The position numbers and the translations under genes are program-made. The notes beneath the pieces were generated by a model. It was not told the origin of the DNA. It worked only from the letters and a program-made list of their open reading frames with translations, and ran no database searches. From positions 1 through 9,897 of the forward strand of contig JAAURZ010000045.1 of the NCBI GenBank assembly GCA_012031955.1: a stretch of 9,897 nt of DNA. The letters are read 5' to 3'. This document shows positions 1-8,380 of this stretch, in pieces. How positions within the stretch are numbered: the first letter of the stretch is position 1; each line of letters starts with the position of its first letter. This DNA is from Bacteroidia bacterium (GTDB lineage Bacteria > Bacteroidota > Bacteroidia > Cytophagales > Cyclobacteriaceae).

Positions 1-11
1 TCCCATACCCC

Positions 12-19
12 TAAATTTG
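12..19 (+). promoter_or_regulatory. candidate Bacteroidota -7 promoter box
   Basis: The octamer TAAATTTG matches the Bacteroidota sigma-ABfr -7 consensus TAnnTTTG exactly and lies 62 bases before the start codon of the permease gene. The partner -33 element (TTG) would fall outside the window, so only half of the promoter can be checked. An eight-base match with two free positions can occur by chance in AT-rich leader DNA. The position and orientation fit, so it is listed as a plausible but unproven promoter. Confidence 0.35.
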
Positions 20-35
20 GGCGTTTTTGAAGGGA

Positions 36-49
36 AATGCCATGGCATT
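36..49. repeat. 14-bp perfect palindrome in permease leader
   Basis: AATGCCATGGCATT is its own reverse complement. It lies between the candidate -7 box and the start codon of the permease gene, where a dimeric repressor could bind. No second copy and no adjacent regulator gene is visible, so an operator role is only a guess from its symmetry and place. Confidence 0.25.
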
Positions 50-81
50 AATGTTGGACGGCATGGTGCAAATCAACCCGG

Positions 82-2469
82 ATGCTCCAAAACTACCTTA
101 TAACAACCCTCAGAATCCTCAGTCGTCGACGAGGTTCTTTTCTTTTCAACGTTACCGGACTTACACTCGGCATTTCCGCGTCGGTAATCCTGTTTTTGCT
201 GGTCGATTTTCAAACCAGCTTCGACACGTTCAATACAAATTTCCAACGCATCTACCGCGTCACCACCGTGTCCGACGGAAGCAGCGAAAAAGATTACCAA
301 CCGGGTGTACCGGCGGTATTGCCCGGCGCGTTGGCCGAAGAGTTTCCCGAAGCGGAAAAAATAACCTTCACGTCTTACAGGTCCGGCGCGACCATCCTCA
401 TTCCCAAAGCCGACGGCACCTACAGCAAATTTGAGGAGCCAAAAGGCGTGGTCTTCGCGCAACCTTCTTTCTTCGATTTGTTCGACAGGAGCACTGTGGA
501 AGGTGACCCGCAAAAGACGCTCGCCTCTCCCAATCAGGCTGTGGTTTCCACGTCGCTGGCAGAAAAATATTTCAGGGGACAAGACCCTATTGGAAAAATT
601 ATTCACTACGACACGCTCGACTTTGTAGTAGGAGCGGTAATACCAGACTATGCCGACAACACCGATTTTCCATTTAACCTGATGTTCTCACAAATTACCA
701 TTGCACGCGGGCTGGAGGACGAAGGTTGGGGCAGCATCTCGAGCAACAACCAATGCTATTTCCTTTTGAAAGAGGGCATCGACATCAAACAGTTGGAAGC
801 GAGAATGCCGGACTTTGTAACTAAATACCTCGGCGACGATAACTGGGATCACCAGACTTTTCTCTTTCAGCCGATGAGCGACCTGCACTTCGACACACGT
901 TTTTCCAACTACAATTACAGTTCAGTGAGCAAGGGCGTTATCGCCATGCTATCAGTGATTGGTATTTTTCTCATCATTACGGCGTGCATCAACTTCATAA
1001 ACCTCACCACCGCGGAAGCAATCAAACGCTCCAAAGAGGTAGGCATTCGCAAAACGCTCGGCGGTTCCAGGTCGCAACTCGTGCGACAGTTTCTGGGTGA
1101 AACAGCCACCATCACTTTGCTGGCCATGGTCTTATCGTTGGGTGTGGTACAGGTATCATTGCAATTTCTCAACCCATTCCTTCACCAGTCACTGAGTCTC
1201 GACCTGACTGGCAACATGAGCCTGGTCGCCTATTTGGTTGGCGTTTTTCTCATCGTGTCACTATTGTCGGGGTTGTATCCGGCCTTCACGTTGTCGGGTT
1301 ACAACCCGGTAACGGCGCTGAAGAATCAGTTGGATAACAAGAGGTCGTCCGGTTTCTGGATGAGAAAAAGTCTTGTGGCTTTTCAATTTATCATCTCTCA
1401 GTTCTTCATCTTCGGCACGATTGTGCTGATAGCGCAGATGCGCTACTTTCAACAAAAAGACCTTGGTTTGCCAAAGGATGCTGTAATCAATGTTCCGATA
1501 CCAGGACAAACTGACGATCAGAAGAAGAAAACACTGGCGATTGAATTCGCGCGCATACAGGGTGTAGAGCAAGTTAGCCTTTCGTCCACGCCACCATCAT
1601 CAGGCTCTACAAGTGCCACGAGTTTTACCGTAGATGGCATCGACCAGAATTTCACCACGCAGGTGAAGCAGGTGGACGCCGAGTACACAAAGCTGTATAA
1701 GCTCGAACTGCTTGCAGGTACAACATTGCCTCCCAGCGACACGCCGGTTGCGCATGTTGTAAATGAGCGGCTCGTGAAACTGATGGGCTTTCAGCAACCG
1801 GAAGAAATACTGGGCAGAAACCTGACCATGTGGGGCCGCACGTTGCCGGTAGTGGGTGTGGTGAAGGATTTTCATGCCACTTCGCTGCGGCGGGAAATAG
1901 AGCCCATCGTGTTGCGCAGCGAGATCAGGGGTTATTACACAGCATCGCTCAAAATCAACTCGCCCGACGTGGCACGCATGGTGAGCAAAATCAAACAAAC
2001 ATGGGAATCGTTTTTTCCGGAATCGGTTTTCGATTATACTTTTCTCGACGAGCGGATAAAGCAATTTTATGAAGGCGAACAGAAGATGTCGATACTCCTC
2101 GGCATTTTTACGACGCTGGCCATTTTTATCGGGTGCCTTGGATTGTTTGGTCTGGCCACCTATATGATCAACCAGAAGACAAAGGAGATAGGCGTGCGCA
2201 AGGTGCTTGGTGCGTCGGTGTCCGGCATTATGCTCATCTTCTCCAGGGAATATGTGCAATTGGTAGCGATCGGATTCATAGTTGCGGCACCGTTGTCGTG
2301 GTATGTGATGAATGGCTGGCTTGACACATTTGCTTACAAGATCACTATAGGCTGGTGGGTCTTTGTGCTTGGGGTGCTCACCACATTCCTGATTGCCATG
2401 TGCACGGTGGGCTACCGGTCGTACCGCGCGGCGGTGCGAAATCCTATCAACTCACTGCGTTACGAATAA
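82..2469 (+). CDS. FtsX/MacB-type ABC transporter permease, 795 aa
   Basis: Inner-membrane permease of the FtsX/MacB_PCD superfamily in the large Bacteroidota form, where two permease halves are fused in one chain. Helices are visible at about residues 20-42, 284-308, 340-362, 382-402, 428-452, 668-693, 720-742 and 756-776. Two big periplasmic regions (about 43-283 and 453-667) lie between them. After the first helix of each cytoplasm-facing repeat comes the typical coupling segment: SKEVGIRKTLGGSRSQLVRQ near 317-336 and KEIGVRKVLGAS near 701-712. Such proteins normally pair with a separate ATPase that drives export or mechanotransmission; none is in the window, and it could lie upstream. The ATG at 82 is the only start in the open frame, since an in-frame stop occurs at 49-51. 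There is no clear Shine-Dalgarno sequence, as is usual in this phylum. The frame is intact, unlike most of the genes that follow. The substrate cannot be inferred. Confidence 0.93.
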   Translation: MLQNYLITTLRILSRRRGSFLFNVTGLTLGISASVILFLLVDFQTSFDTFNTNFQRIYRVTTVSDGSSEKDYQPGVPAVLPGALAEEFPEAEKITFTSYRSGATILIPKADGTYSKFEEPKGVVFAQPSFFDLFDRSTVEGDPQKTLASPNQAVVSTSLAEKYFRGQDPIGKIIHYDTLDFVVGAVIPDYADNTDFPFNLMFSQITIARGLEDEGWGSISSNNQCYFLLKEGIDIKQLEARMPDFVTKYLGDDNWDHQTFLFQPMSDLHFDTRFSNYNYSSVSKGVIAMLSVIGIFLIITACINFINLTTAEAIKRSKEVGIRKTLGGSRSQLVRQFLGETATITLLAMVLSLGVVQVSLQFLNPFLHQSLSLDLTGNMSLVAYLVGVFLIVSLLSGLYPAFTLSGYNPVTALKNQLDNKRSSGFWMRKSLVAFQFIISQFFIFGTIVLIAQMRYFQQKDLGLPKDAVINVPIPGQTDDQKKKTLAIEFARIQGVEQVSLSSTPPSSGSTSATSFTVDGIDQNFTTQVKQVDAEYTKLYKLELLAGTTLPPSDTPVAHVVNERLVKLMGFQQPEEILGRNLTMWGRTLPVVGVVKDFHATSLRREIEPIVLRSEIRGYYTASLKINSPDVARMVSKIKQTWESFFPESVFDYTFLDERIKQFYEGEQKMSILLGIFTTLAIFIGCLGLFGLATYMINQKTKEIGVRKVLGASVSGIMLIFSREYVQLVAIGFIVAAPLSWYVMNGWLDTFAYKITIGWWVFVLGVLTTFLIAMCTVGYRSYRAAVRNPINSLRYE

Positions 2470-2500
2470 CATTTACCAACCCTGTCTTTCACCAAAAAAG

Positions 2501-2527
2501 AAGCCCTCCGGAATTTCCGGAGGGCTT
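2501..2527. terminator. bidirectional intrinsic terminator between convergent genes
   Basis: Two 13-base arms (aagccctccggaa and ttccggagggctt) pair perfectly around one central base, giving in practice an 11-12 bp GC-rich stem with a small AT loop. On the plus strand the stem is followed by TTCTATTT. On the minus strand it is followed by CTTTTTTGGT, a real U-run. It starts 32 bases after the permease stop and ends 30 bases past the M16 peptidase stop, so it can serve both convergent genes. The tail is better on the minus strand. Confidence 0.85.
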
Positions 2528-2556
2528 TCTATTTACGATGCATTATGACGGCAGAC

Positions 2557-5383
2557 CTATTTGTTTGTTTCGGGGTATAGTACCACCTGTATAAAGTTCT
2601 TGTCGTTAAAGTATTTGGCGGCCGCGTCCTGCAGTTCTTTGCTTGTGAGCGCGTCGACACGCTTTTCATAAGTGAGTATGTCGCCGGTGTTGGTGCCCAG
2701 CTCGACAGTCGACACAAGGAAGCGCAACCAGTAGTTGTTGTCCTTCATGTTTTCTTCGTACTGTTTCTTCCAGGTTTCTTTCACCTTGGCCAGGTCTTCA
2801 GTCGTCGGCCCGCTCGATTTCAATTTTCCGATTTCATCCAGTGTCGCCTTTATCAGCTTGTCAACGTTCTCGGGGCCGCAGGGTATGGCCGTGGTAATCA
2901 TGTAGTAGTTGTATGGATTTTTATTGAGTCCGCCATACACGCCGGCGCCGTACACACCGCTCATTTCTTCGCGCAGCGTTTCAGTAAGCTTAATGTTCAG
3001 CACTTCTATAACCGCCTGCAGCCTGAGCGCCTCACTCGACGAGTAGGGGGCTTCGCCGGTGTACAGTATGTTGATCATGCTCTTGGCTTCGGTGCCTTTG
3101 TATACCTTTTTATTAACCACGCCGCGTACGGGTCGGAGGCCCGCATCTTTGAAGCCAGACTTGCGGCCGGAGGCCGGCAGGCTTGCAATGTATGTGGCGA
3201 TGAGCGGCTTGATCGCATTCACGTCGAAGCTGCCTACCAGCATGAATGTGTAATCGCCAGCGTCGCCGAAGCGCTCTTTGTAAATAGTAAGCGCGCGCTC
3301 CAGATCGATTTTAGAAAAGTCGCCAGGGCTTGGCAGTTGCGGCGCGCGCGGATGGCCCTGGTAAATGGTGTGCAGCAATGAATCCTGAAACACGGCGTTC
3401 GGATCGGACATCAGGTTTTGGTAGAGGGCCGATTGCTTTGAAACAAATGAGGTGAAAAGCGCTTCGTCTTTTCTTGGCTGGGTGAAGTAGAGATACGCAA
3501 GTTGCAGCATGGCCTCTATGTCGTTGACACCACTCTGTCCGCTGAGGCCTTCGGTAATGGTGCCGAAGCGCGGCGCCACGCTCACTGTTTTGCCTGCCAG
3601 CACTTTGCGCAAGTCGAGCGGCGAAAAGGGCCCTGCGCCCATCTGCCCAACCACGGTGGCAGCGTACTCGGCATTGTACCGGTCTTTTGCATCGTATAAG
3701 TACTGACCGCCGAATCGTGTGGCCGACATAAGCACCTGGTCGTTTTTGAAATCAGTGGGTTTCAGGATCACTTTGATCCCGTTGCTAAGCGTGAGCTCCG
3801 TCGTGCCGATTTCTTTGTTCACTTTTTCCCCTAGTATTTTGCCCGCGGCCGGTGCTTTTTCCAACAACGATGAAGCCACTGCTTCTTCTTTGTAGGCTGT
3901 TACTTCGGCTTGCGCTGCTGTGTTCGATATGGCCAGCAATTGTTCGCCGGTGGGCAGCGTAAACGGCGCCTGGTCGGGGCCGGTGAGCAGCACCATGTTT
4001 ATTTTTATCGACGGTAGGAATCGTGGCAGCCGTAAATTTATTTACTTCATCCAGCGTGATCCCGCTCAGGAATGTCTGATAATAGGCGTACTCATTTTCG
4101 ATGCCGGGAATGGGCTCATGCTCCAGGAATGCGCGGATGTACTCGTCGGCGTAGTTTTCTGACTCACTCTTTTCACGTTCGTTGTAAGTGCGCTCCATGC
4201 CGCGTAGAAGCGACTTCTTGGCGCGGTCAAGTTCGGCGTCGGTGAAGCCGAATTTTCTCGCCCGTTCATTTTCCTGTATCAGCGCATTCATCGCGGGTTC
4301 AACGCCAGCTTGCGTGAGCACGGCGAACGAACTGTAGAGTTCGTATCCTCGCAGGAAACCGCCAAGGCTGCTGGATGCAAAGATAAAGGGCGGGTTCGCC
4401 TTTTGTGTAAGCTCCTGCAGGCGCTGGCTCAACATAGTGGTGAACATTCGCTGTACGAGACTGTGCCGGTAGTCGCCGACCGTCGTCTCGATTTTTGATT
4501 TTTCAGTCGAATAAAATATTTGCAAGAAGAAATTTGTCGCTTCCTTGTCGGTTACAACCACGCCCTCAGACTGCTTGCGCGGGGGGATGGCCTCTGCCTT
4601 GCGTTCGCGCGGGTTGCCGGGGTTCGTCAGTTTTTCGAAATGCTTCTTTATCATGGCCTCCGCAGCGGCAGGCTCGATGTCGCCTACAACCACCACGGCC
4701 ATCAGGTTGGGCCGGTACCAGTCCTTGTAGAAGCGCTTTACCACGTCGTATTTGAAATTCTTGAGTATCTCGTCTTTGCCTATTGCGAGACGTTCGGCGT
4801 ATTTCGAACCTTCGAGTAATTTCGGAATCCAAACTTTTTGCATTCTGTCATTGGCGCCCTTGCCAAGCCGTGATTCTTCCAGCACAACGCCACGCTCTTT
4901 GTCGATCTCGTCGTTATCGAATGCCACCGTGCTGGCCCAGTCTTCGAGTATCAGAAATCCTTTTTCCAGGTTCTCAGGCTTGTCGGTCGGAATAGGAAGA
5001 ATGTACACCGTTTCGTCGAAGCTCGTGTACGCATTGAGGTCGGCGCCAAACTCTACACCGATGGATTGAAGAAAAGATACGAGGTCGTTCTTTTTGAAAT
5101 TCTTAGAACCATTGAACGCCATGTGCTCGGTGAAGTGCGCGAGCCCCTGCTGGTCGTCATCTTCGAGTATGGAGCCCGCGTTTACTACCAGGCGCAGTTC
5201 CACTTTCTTTTCGGGCCGGCTGTTTTTCCGGATATAGTAGGTTAGCCCGTTGGCAAGTTTTCCAACCTTCACCTTTGGGTCGGTAGGCAATGGATCGGCT
5301 GCTTTGGGTTGCGCCAACGCTGCGCCTGCTGCAAGCAGGAAACAGACGAAAAGTAGGATCCAGTTTTTAAGCTGTCGGTTCAT
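2557..5383 (-). CDS. secreted M16 family zinc metallopeptidase, about 941 aa, one frameshift
   Basis: Periplasmic M16 (pitrilysin/PqqL-like) peptidase. The N-terminus is a signal peptide, with a charged start, a hydrophobic stretch at 9-20 and an ALA|Q signal peptidase I site after residue 24. The inverted zinc motif HFTEH is at 83-87 (H83 and H87 bind zinc, E86 is catalytic). E163 and E170 in the ERGVVLEE segment provide the distal ligand and acidic partner. The C-terminal half, with LREEMSGVYGAGVYG, is the second M16 domain pair carrying the conserved R...Y substrate-binding motif. The reading frame breaks near 3998-4008: VDKN in one frame continues as NMVLLTGPDQ in the next. Removing one A from the AAAAATAAA run restores a single chain of normal family length, so the break is probably an indel error. 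It is the last gene of the minus-strand cluster, 56 bases after the IMPase stop. The gap contains TATTTTTA, a weak -7-like match. These enzymes degrade peptides in the envelope; the target is unknown. Confidence 0.9.
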
Positions 5384-5439
5384 GATGTATGGGTTTGTGT
5401 TTGATGACTTAAAAATAGCGATTGGCAGGCGGTGTTGTG

Positions 5440-6241
5440 CTAGGCCCACCAGTGTTTCTTGATGATCGCCAACATATCGGCGTGCACGCCGGCGCAGCAG
5501 GCGCACAGCTCGCCGCCAAACAGGAACTGGTCGCCTCCCCCTGAAATCGGTGACCACGCCACCTGCCTGCTGCACAATAAAAGTGCCGGCGGCCACATCC
5601 CAGGGGTTCAGATTGTATTCAAAGAAACCCTCCAGGCGCCCACACGCCACATACGCAAGGTCTATGGCGGCGCTGCCCAACCGGCGTATGCCGTGCGTTT
5701 GGGTAAGAAAATGTTGAATGATGTCGAGGTAAACATCTTTCTTGTCGAACATATAATAGGGGAAGCCGGTGGCAAGCAGACTTTCCTGCAGCGACTGTAG
5801 CGACGACACCCTGATTACCTGGTCGTTCATATAGGCCGGCTTGCCTTGCGAAGCGTGAAAACATTCGTCGCGGTTTATATCGTGCACCACACCGAGTACA
5901 ACTTGGTCATAGTGAGCGAGGCCAATGCTGATAGCGTACACCGGAAGCCCGTGAAGAAAATTAGTGGTGCCGTCCAAAGGATCGATGATCCACTTATACG
6001 GTGTTTCCGATGCCTGTTCTACTGTGCCTTCTTCTGTAATAAAGCCTGCTTCGGGAAATACCTCTTTCAATTTGCCAACGATTCGCAACTCCGCCTCCTT
6101 GTCGACATATGAGACAAGGTTATTGAAACCTTGCTTTTGTTCGATATTGATCCGGTCGAAATTGACGCACTCATTCAAAATGAACCGGCCTACCGATCGG
6201 GAGAGTGCGACAACTTCGTTTTCAATTTCAGGCAGATTCAT
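5440..6241 (-). CDS. inositol monophosphatase family protein, about 266 aa, one frameshift
   Basis: Mg-dependent sugar/polyol phosphatase of the IMPase (SuhB-like) family. Motif A, IDPLDGTTNFLHG, spans 86-98, with D87, D90 and G91-T92 at the metal and phosphate site. The upstream metal-binding glutamate is in ITEEG (E70/E71). Motif B, WDVAAG, is at 214-219 with D215. The start is the ATG at 6241. The frame shifts at the five-C run 5537-5541 (GGGGG in the gene). As written, the chain after VTDFRG runs into arginine-rich nonsense. With one G removed it continues GGDQFLFGGELCACCAGVHA and ends at a TAG at 5442-5440, giving the usual family length. As sequenced, the upstream membrane protein reads into this gene without a stop; see that entry. 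The substrate could be inositol phosphate, 3'-phosphoadenosine phosphate or another small phosphate; the sequence does not decide. Confidence 0.9.
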
Positions 6242-6997
6242 GTCTCTATTTTTTTGGGTGCGGCGCCTAACCAGGGTGAAGATAACAATCAAAATGCTAA
6301 TCCATGCGGCAGTTCGAGGAATGAGTTCGCCATTTATTACATAAGCCTCATGATTAGATTGGCCACTGGTGTAAAGCATAACAAGGTCGGCAAGTTGCAA
6401 CGACGGCCCTGCTGAGGTGGCCACAAATGGCGTGGCAACCGCAATGCCGGCAACCAACCCCAATGCTGCACGCACGGCGCCAGTTTGTACCAGCACTCCG
6501 TACAAGAGAAAGTTTACGAGCCATATCCAGGCCGAAATTCCCATAAACCCGGTGGCGACGCTCCAGCCAAAGTATTGCAAAGGAACGGCAGCCACGTCGG
6601 CTAAAATGATAAGGCCCGGGCCAGGCAACAATTTTATAAAGAGATATTGGAGCGCGAACCAGAACACGGGAATTTGCAGCATGCCAAACTTACGCGATGG
6701 CACAGCCTGCTTGAGATATGCGTGAATTGGGAAAGACAATGACAGGCCTGTTGCGTGGATTGCTGACACACCGTCGAACCCTCCTCTGATCAGCTTAGCG
6801 ACTACAAGTGATAAGGCGAGCACTATGGCCGAGAGCCATGCGGCCTTTATTGTGCCGATGCGCAGCGACAGCAGGTCGTTGCAATACAGGTAGAGCGCAA
6901 GCGACACGAGCACCGCCGGCCACCACAAGGAGCACGCGATCATCGCCGCGAACGCCGGCACGCCGGCAAGTAGCCACGCACGCTTACTTGTGTCCAT
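6238..6997 (-). CDS. Lnt-like multi-helix membrane protein without nitrilase domain, about 252 aa
   Basis: Hydrophobic protein with roughly seven or eight helices, at about 8-25, 28-44, 52-70, 82-98, 108-132, 147-170, 176-195 and 230-244. The stretch from PVFWFALQYLFIKLLPG to AWIWLVNFLLYG resembles the membrane core of apolipoprotein N-acyltransferase (Lnt). There the same pattern (WVALE...PLLQLA...GVYG...LVNALL) comes just before the catalytic carbon-nitrogen hydrolase domain. Here that domain is missing, and only a short loop separates the core from the last helix and an RRR anchor. Acyltransferase chemistry is therefore not expected from this protein alone. Its start overlaps the repaired rsmI end by 14 bases. 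As sequenced, the frame continues into the IMPase gene with no stop. Removing one A from the seven-A run (6249-6255) makes it end TQKIET with a TGA that overlaps the IMPase start as ATGA, the classic coupled arrangement. A genuine membrane-phosphatase fusion cannot be excluded. The Lnt relationship is my recognition of pattern, not a search result. Confidence 0.6.
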
Positions 6998-7669
6998 CTA
7001 CTACAATCACGATTTCTCCTTTTGGCGGATGTTGGGTGAAATGCGTTACAAGTTCGGGAAGTGTACCCCTGCGTGTTTCTTCAAATTTTTTGTGAGCTCG
7101 CGCGATACCGCCGCTTTGCGCTCCGGCCCGAAATATTCCAAGAACTGCTGCAGTGTCTTGAGCAGGCGGTGTGGCGATTCATAAAAGACCAGGGTCCGCT
7201 CTTCGGCAGCCAGGTTTTTCAACGCCGTTTGACGCCCTTTTTTGTGGGGCAGGAAACCTTCAAACACAAACCTGTCGCAGGGCAGGCCCGACTTTACGAG
7301 GGCAGGTATCAGGGCCGTTGCGCCGGGCAGGCATTCCACTTCCAGCCCCGCGGCAAGACACGCGCGTACCAACAGGAAGCCCGGATCGGAAATGCCTGGC
7401 GTACCGGCATCCGAGACAAGCGCGGCAGTTTCTCCGTCATGCATTTTTTTCACGAGGTTGTCAATTACCTTGTGTTCGTTAAAATTGTGAAAGCGCTGCA
7501 GCGGCTTGGCGATGCCATAGTGTTTCAATAAAACGCCGGAAGTACGCGTGTCTTCAGCCAGAATAAAGTCTACCGATTTGAGTGTGTCAAGCGCGCGCAG
7601 TGTGATGTCGGCAAGGTTGCCTATTGGTGTGGGTACAAGGTACAGCGAGGTGGCTTGCGTGTCGCTCAT
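6984..7669 (-). CDS. rsmI: 16S rRNA (cytidine1402-2'-O)-methyltransferase RsmI, about 228 aa, one frameshift
   Basis: SAM-dependent tetrapyrrole-methylase-fold enzyme that 2'-O-methylates C1402 in the decoding centre of 16S rRNA. Family landmarks are all present: [18 protein letters not shown] at 10-27, [16 protein letters not shown] at 38-53, the SAM-binding [15 protein letters not shown] at 83-97, [16 protein letters not shown] at 115-130, GFLPHKKGR at 138-146 and FYESPHR at 162-168. The frame breaks after ELTK at the six-T run 7086-7091. One added base gives [18 protein letters not shown] and then [12 protein letters not shown] ending with TAA at 6986-6984, the expected C-terminus. The protein is short for the family even when repaired (E. 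coli RsmI is about 286 aa), as in the compact Bacteroidota form. Its ATG overlaps the TGA of the upstream pterin dehydratase gene (ATGA), so translation of the two is probably coupled. Confidence 0.93.
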
Positions 7670-7899
7670 TTTGCGATCTGATCAATGGCGTCCGCCAGTT
7701 TTCTGTCGCGTTCGGTAACTATGTCGCCGGCATCGTGCGTGCTTAATTCTATTTTAACAGTATTCCAGGTGTTCGTCCAGGTTGGGTGGTGATTCATTTT
7801 TTCGGCAAGGAGCGCTACCTGGGTCATGAAGCCAAAAGCTTCTGTGAAGTCTCTGAACTTGAATGTTCGGGTCAGTTTGTTATTCTCTTCTTTCCACAT
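7666..7899 (-). CDS. pterin-4a-carbinolamine dehydratase, 77 aa
   Basis: PCD/DCoH family enzyme that dehydrates 4a-hydroxytetrahydrobiopterin to the quinonoid dihydropterin, so that aromatic amino acid hydroxylases can recycle their cofactor. The active-site segment [20 protein letters not shown] lies at 33-52, with H37 and H38. The third conserved histidine is H55 in STHDAGD, and TERDRKLA follows. The match to the family signature is near complete and the length is typical of the small bacterial forms. The start is placed at the ATG at 7899 (MWKEENNKL). A TTG at 7953 opens the same frame but would add 18 residues unlike the family and overlap the previous gene. The gene sits 50 bases after DUF493 and overlaps rsmI by four bases. 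No aromatic hydroxylase gene is visible nearby. Confidence 0.93.
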   Translation of the reverse strand: MWKEENNKLTRTFKFRDFTEAFGFMTQVALLAEKMNHHPTWTNTWNTVKIELSTHDAGDIVTERDRKLADAIDQIAK

Positions 7900-7949
7900 G
7901 GCCTTCGTTTTTTTGATTTGTACGAAGGTAAGAGAAACGACCGGGTCAA

Positions 7950-8218
7950 TCAAAGTGCGATTACACCATCCACCTTCGACGCTTGCTGATACACTTCAAC
8001 GACGGCATCGCTGGATGGCATCATCATTTGCAGGGTGATGCTGGTGTAGTTACCGTTTTTAGATTGCTTTTCGGTGGCGGTGTGCAAGGGGAATAGCTGT
8101 TTGAGTTCGGCTTCGCTGCCGGCTGGCACGATGAATTTAAAATATACAGGGACGGCCAACTGTAGTGCCGGTCGAGTTTTTCTTTGAACGACTCCGCCCA
8201 TTCCCTGTCTAATGCCAT
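7950..8218 (-). CDS. DUF493 (YbeD-like) family protein, about 89 aa, one frameshift
   Basis: Small cytoplasmic protein of the DUF493/YbeD family, an ACT-like alpha-beta fold whose role is not settled. Two overlapping frames supply it: [19 protein letters not shown] then WPSLY in one, and [18 protein letters not shown] to SKVDGVIAL in the other. They join at the AAAA run 8139-8142 (TTTT in the gene). One added T gives [14 protein letters not shown] and an uninterrupted 89-residue chain of typical length. The glycine-rich [16 protein letters not shown] segment is the family's conserved core. The ATG at 8218 is the only plausible start, and it follows almost directly the tail of a terminator-like hairpin (8227-8262), which is unusual. 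The gene leads the small cluster with the dehydratase and rsmI. Confidence 0.85.
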
Positions 8219-8226
8219 ATAAAGAA

Positions 8227-8262
8227 ACAGGCGCACACCCAGTGTGCCGGGTATGCGCCTGT
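8227..8262 (-). terminator. intrinsic terminator or attenuator hairpin before DUF493
   Basis: On the minus strand, ACAGGCGCATACCC and GGGTGTGCGCCTGT pair over 14 positions around the eight-base loop GGCACACT, followed by TTCTTTATAT. One of the pairs is U-G in the minus-strand RNA but would be a C/A mismatch in plus-strand RNA, which argues that the minus strand is the functional one. It lies 10 bases after the TAA of the truncated upstream gene, as a terminator should. Its U-rich tail touches the ATG of DUF493, so it may also act as a leader attenuator for the cluster. Confidence 0.75.
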
Positions 8263-8272
8263 GTAATGTTGG

Positions 8273-8380
8273 TTAATAAAACTTGTATCGCCTGTCTACG
8301 ATATTCGAGCTTCCTTTAATCGCGTCTGCGATTGAATATTGCGCACGGTTGCTCATTTCTTGTTTGAGTTGCGCCTGGTA
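8273..8380 (-). CDS. C-terminal remnant of an unidentified bacterial gene, 35 codons
   Basis: An open stretch beginning after an in-frame TAA at 8383-8381 encodes QAQLKQEMSNRAQYSIADAI and ends KFY before a TAA at 8275-8273. Charged, helix-prone composition, a compact C-terminal end and an immediately following intrinsic terminator suggest the true tail of a larger protein. Its 5' part would be missing because the sequence changes to eukaryotic DNA here. I do not recognise the family. A 27-codon stand-alone peptide from the ATG at 8356 is possible but less likely. Confidence 0.4.
   Translation of the reverse strand, partial: YQAQLKQEMSNRAQYSIADAIKGSSNIVDRRYKFY

Noticed and set aside
1600..2259. 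Long minus-strand open frame opposite the permease gene
   Set aside because: It lies fully antisense to a well-supported coding frame and shows no family features. It is a shadow of the codon bias of the real gene.
3785..6997. A single 1070-residue protein combining membrane, phosphatase and peptidase parts
   Set aside because: The IMPase C-terminus turns into arginine-rich nonsense after the five-G run, and the peptidase part begins with its own signal peptide. The fusion arises from frameshifts, and the peptidase half is also cut short by another one.
7900..7953. TTG start giving the pterin dehydratase 18 extra residues
   Set aside because: The added residues do not fit the family, the ATG at 7899 gives the usual N-terminus MWKEENN, and the longer form would overlap the DUF493 stop.
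2557..8218. Decayed bacterial genes after ancient transfer into a eukaryotic genome
   Set aside because: Apart from homopolymer indels the genes keep every catalytic motif and normal lengths, with no nonsense codons. Old inserted DNA would show substitutions and stops as well.
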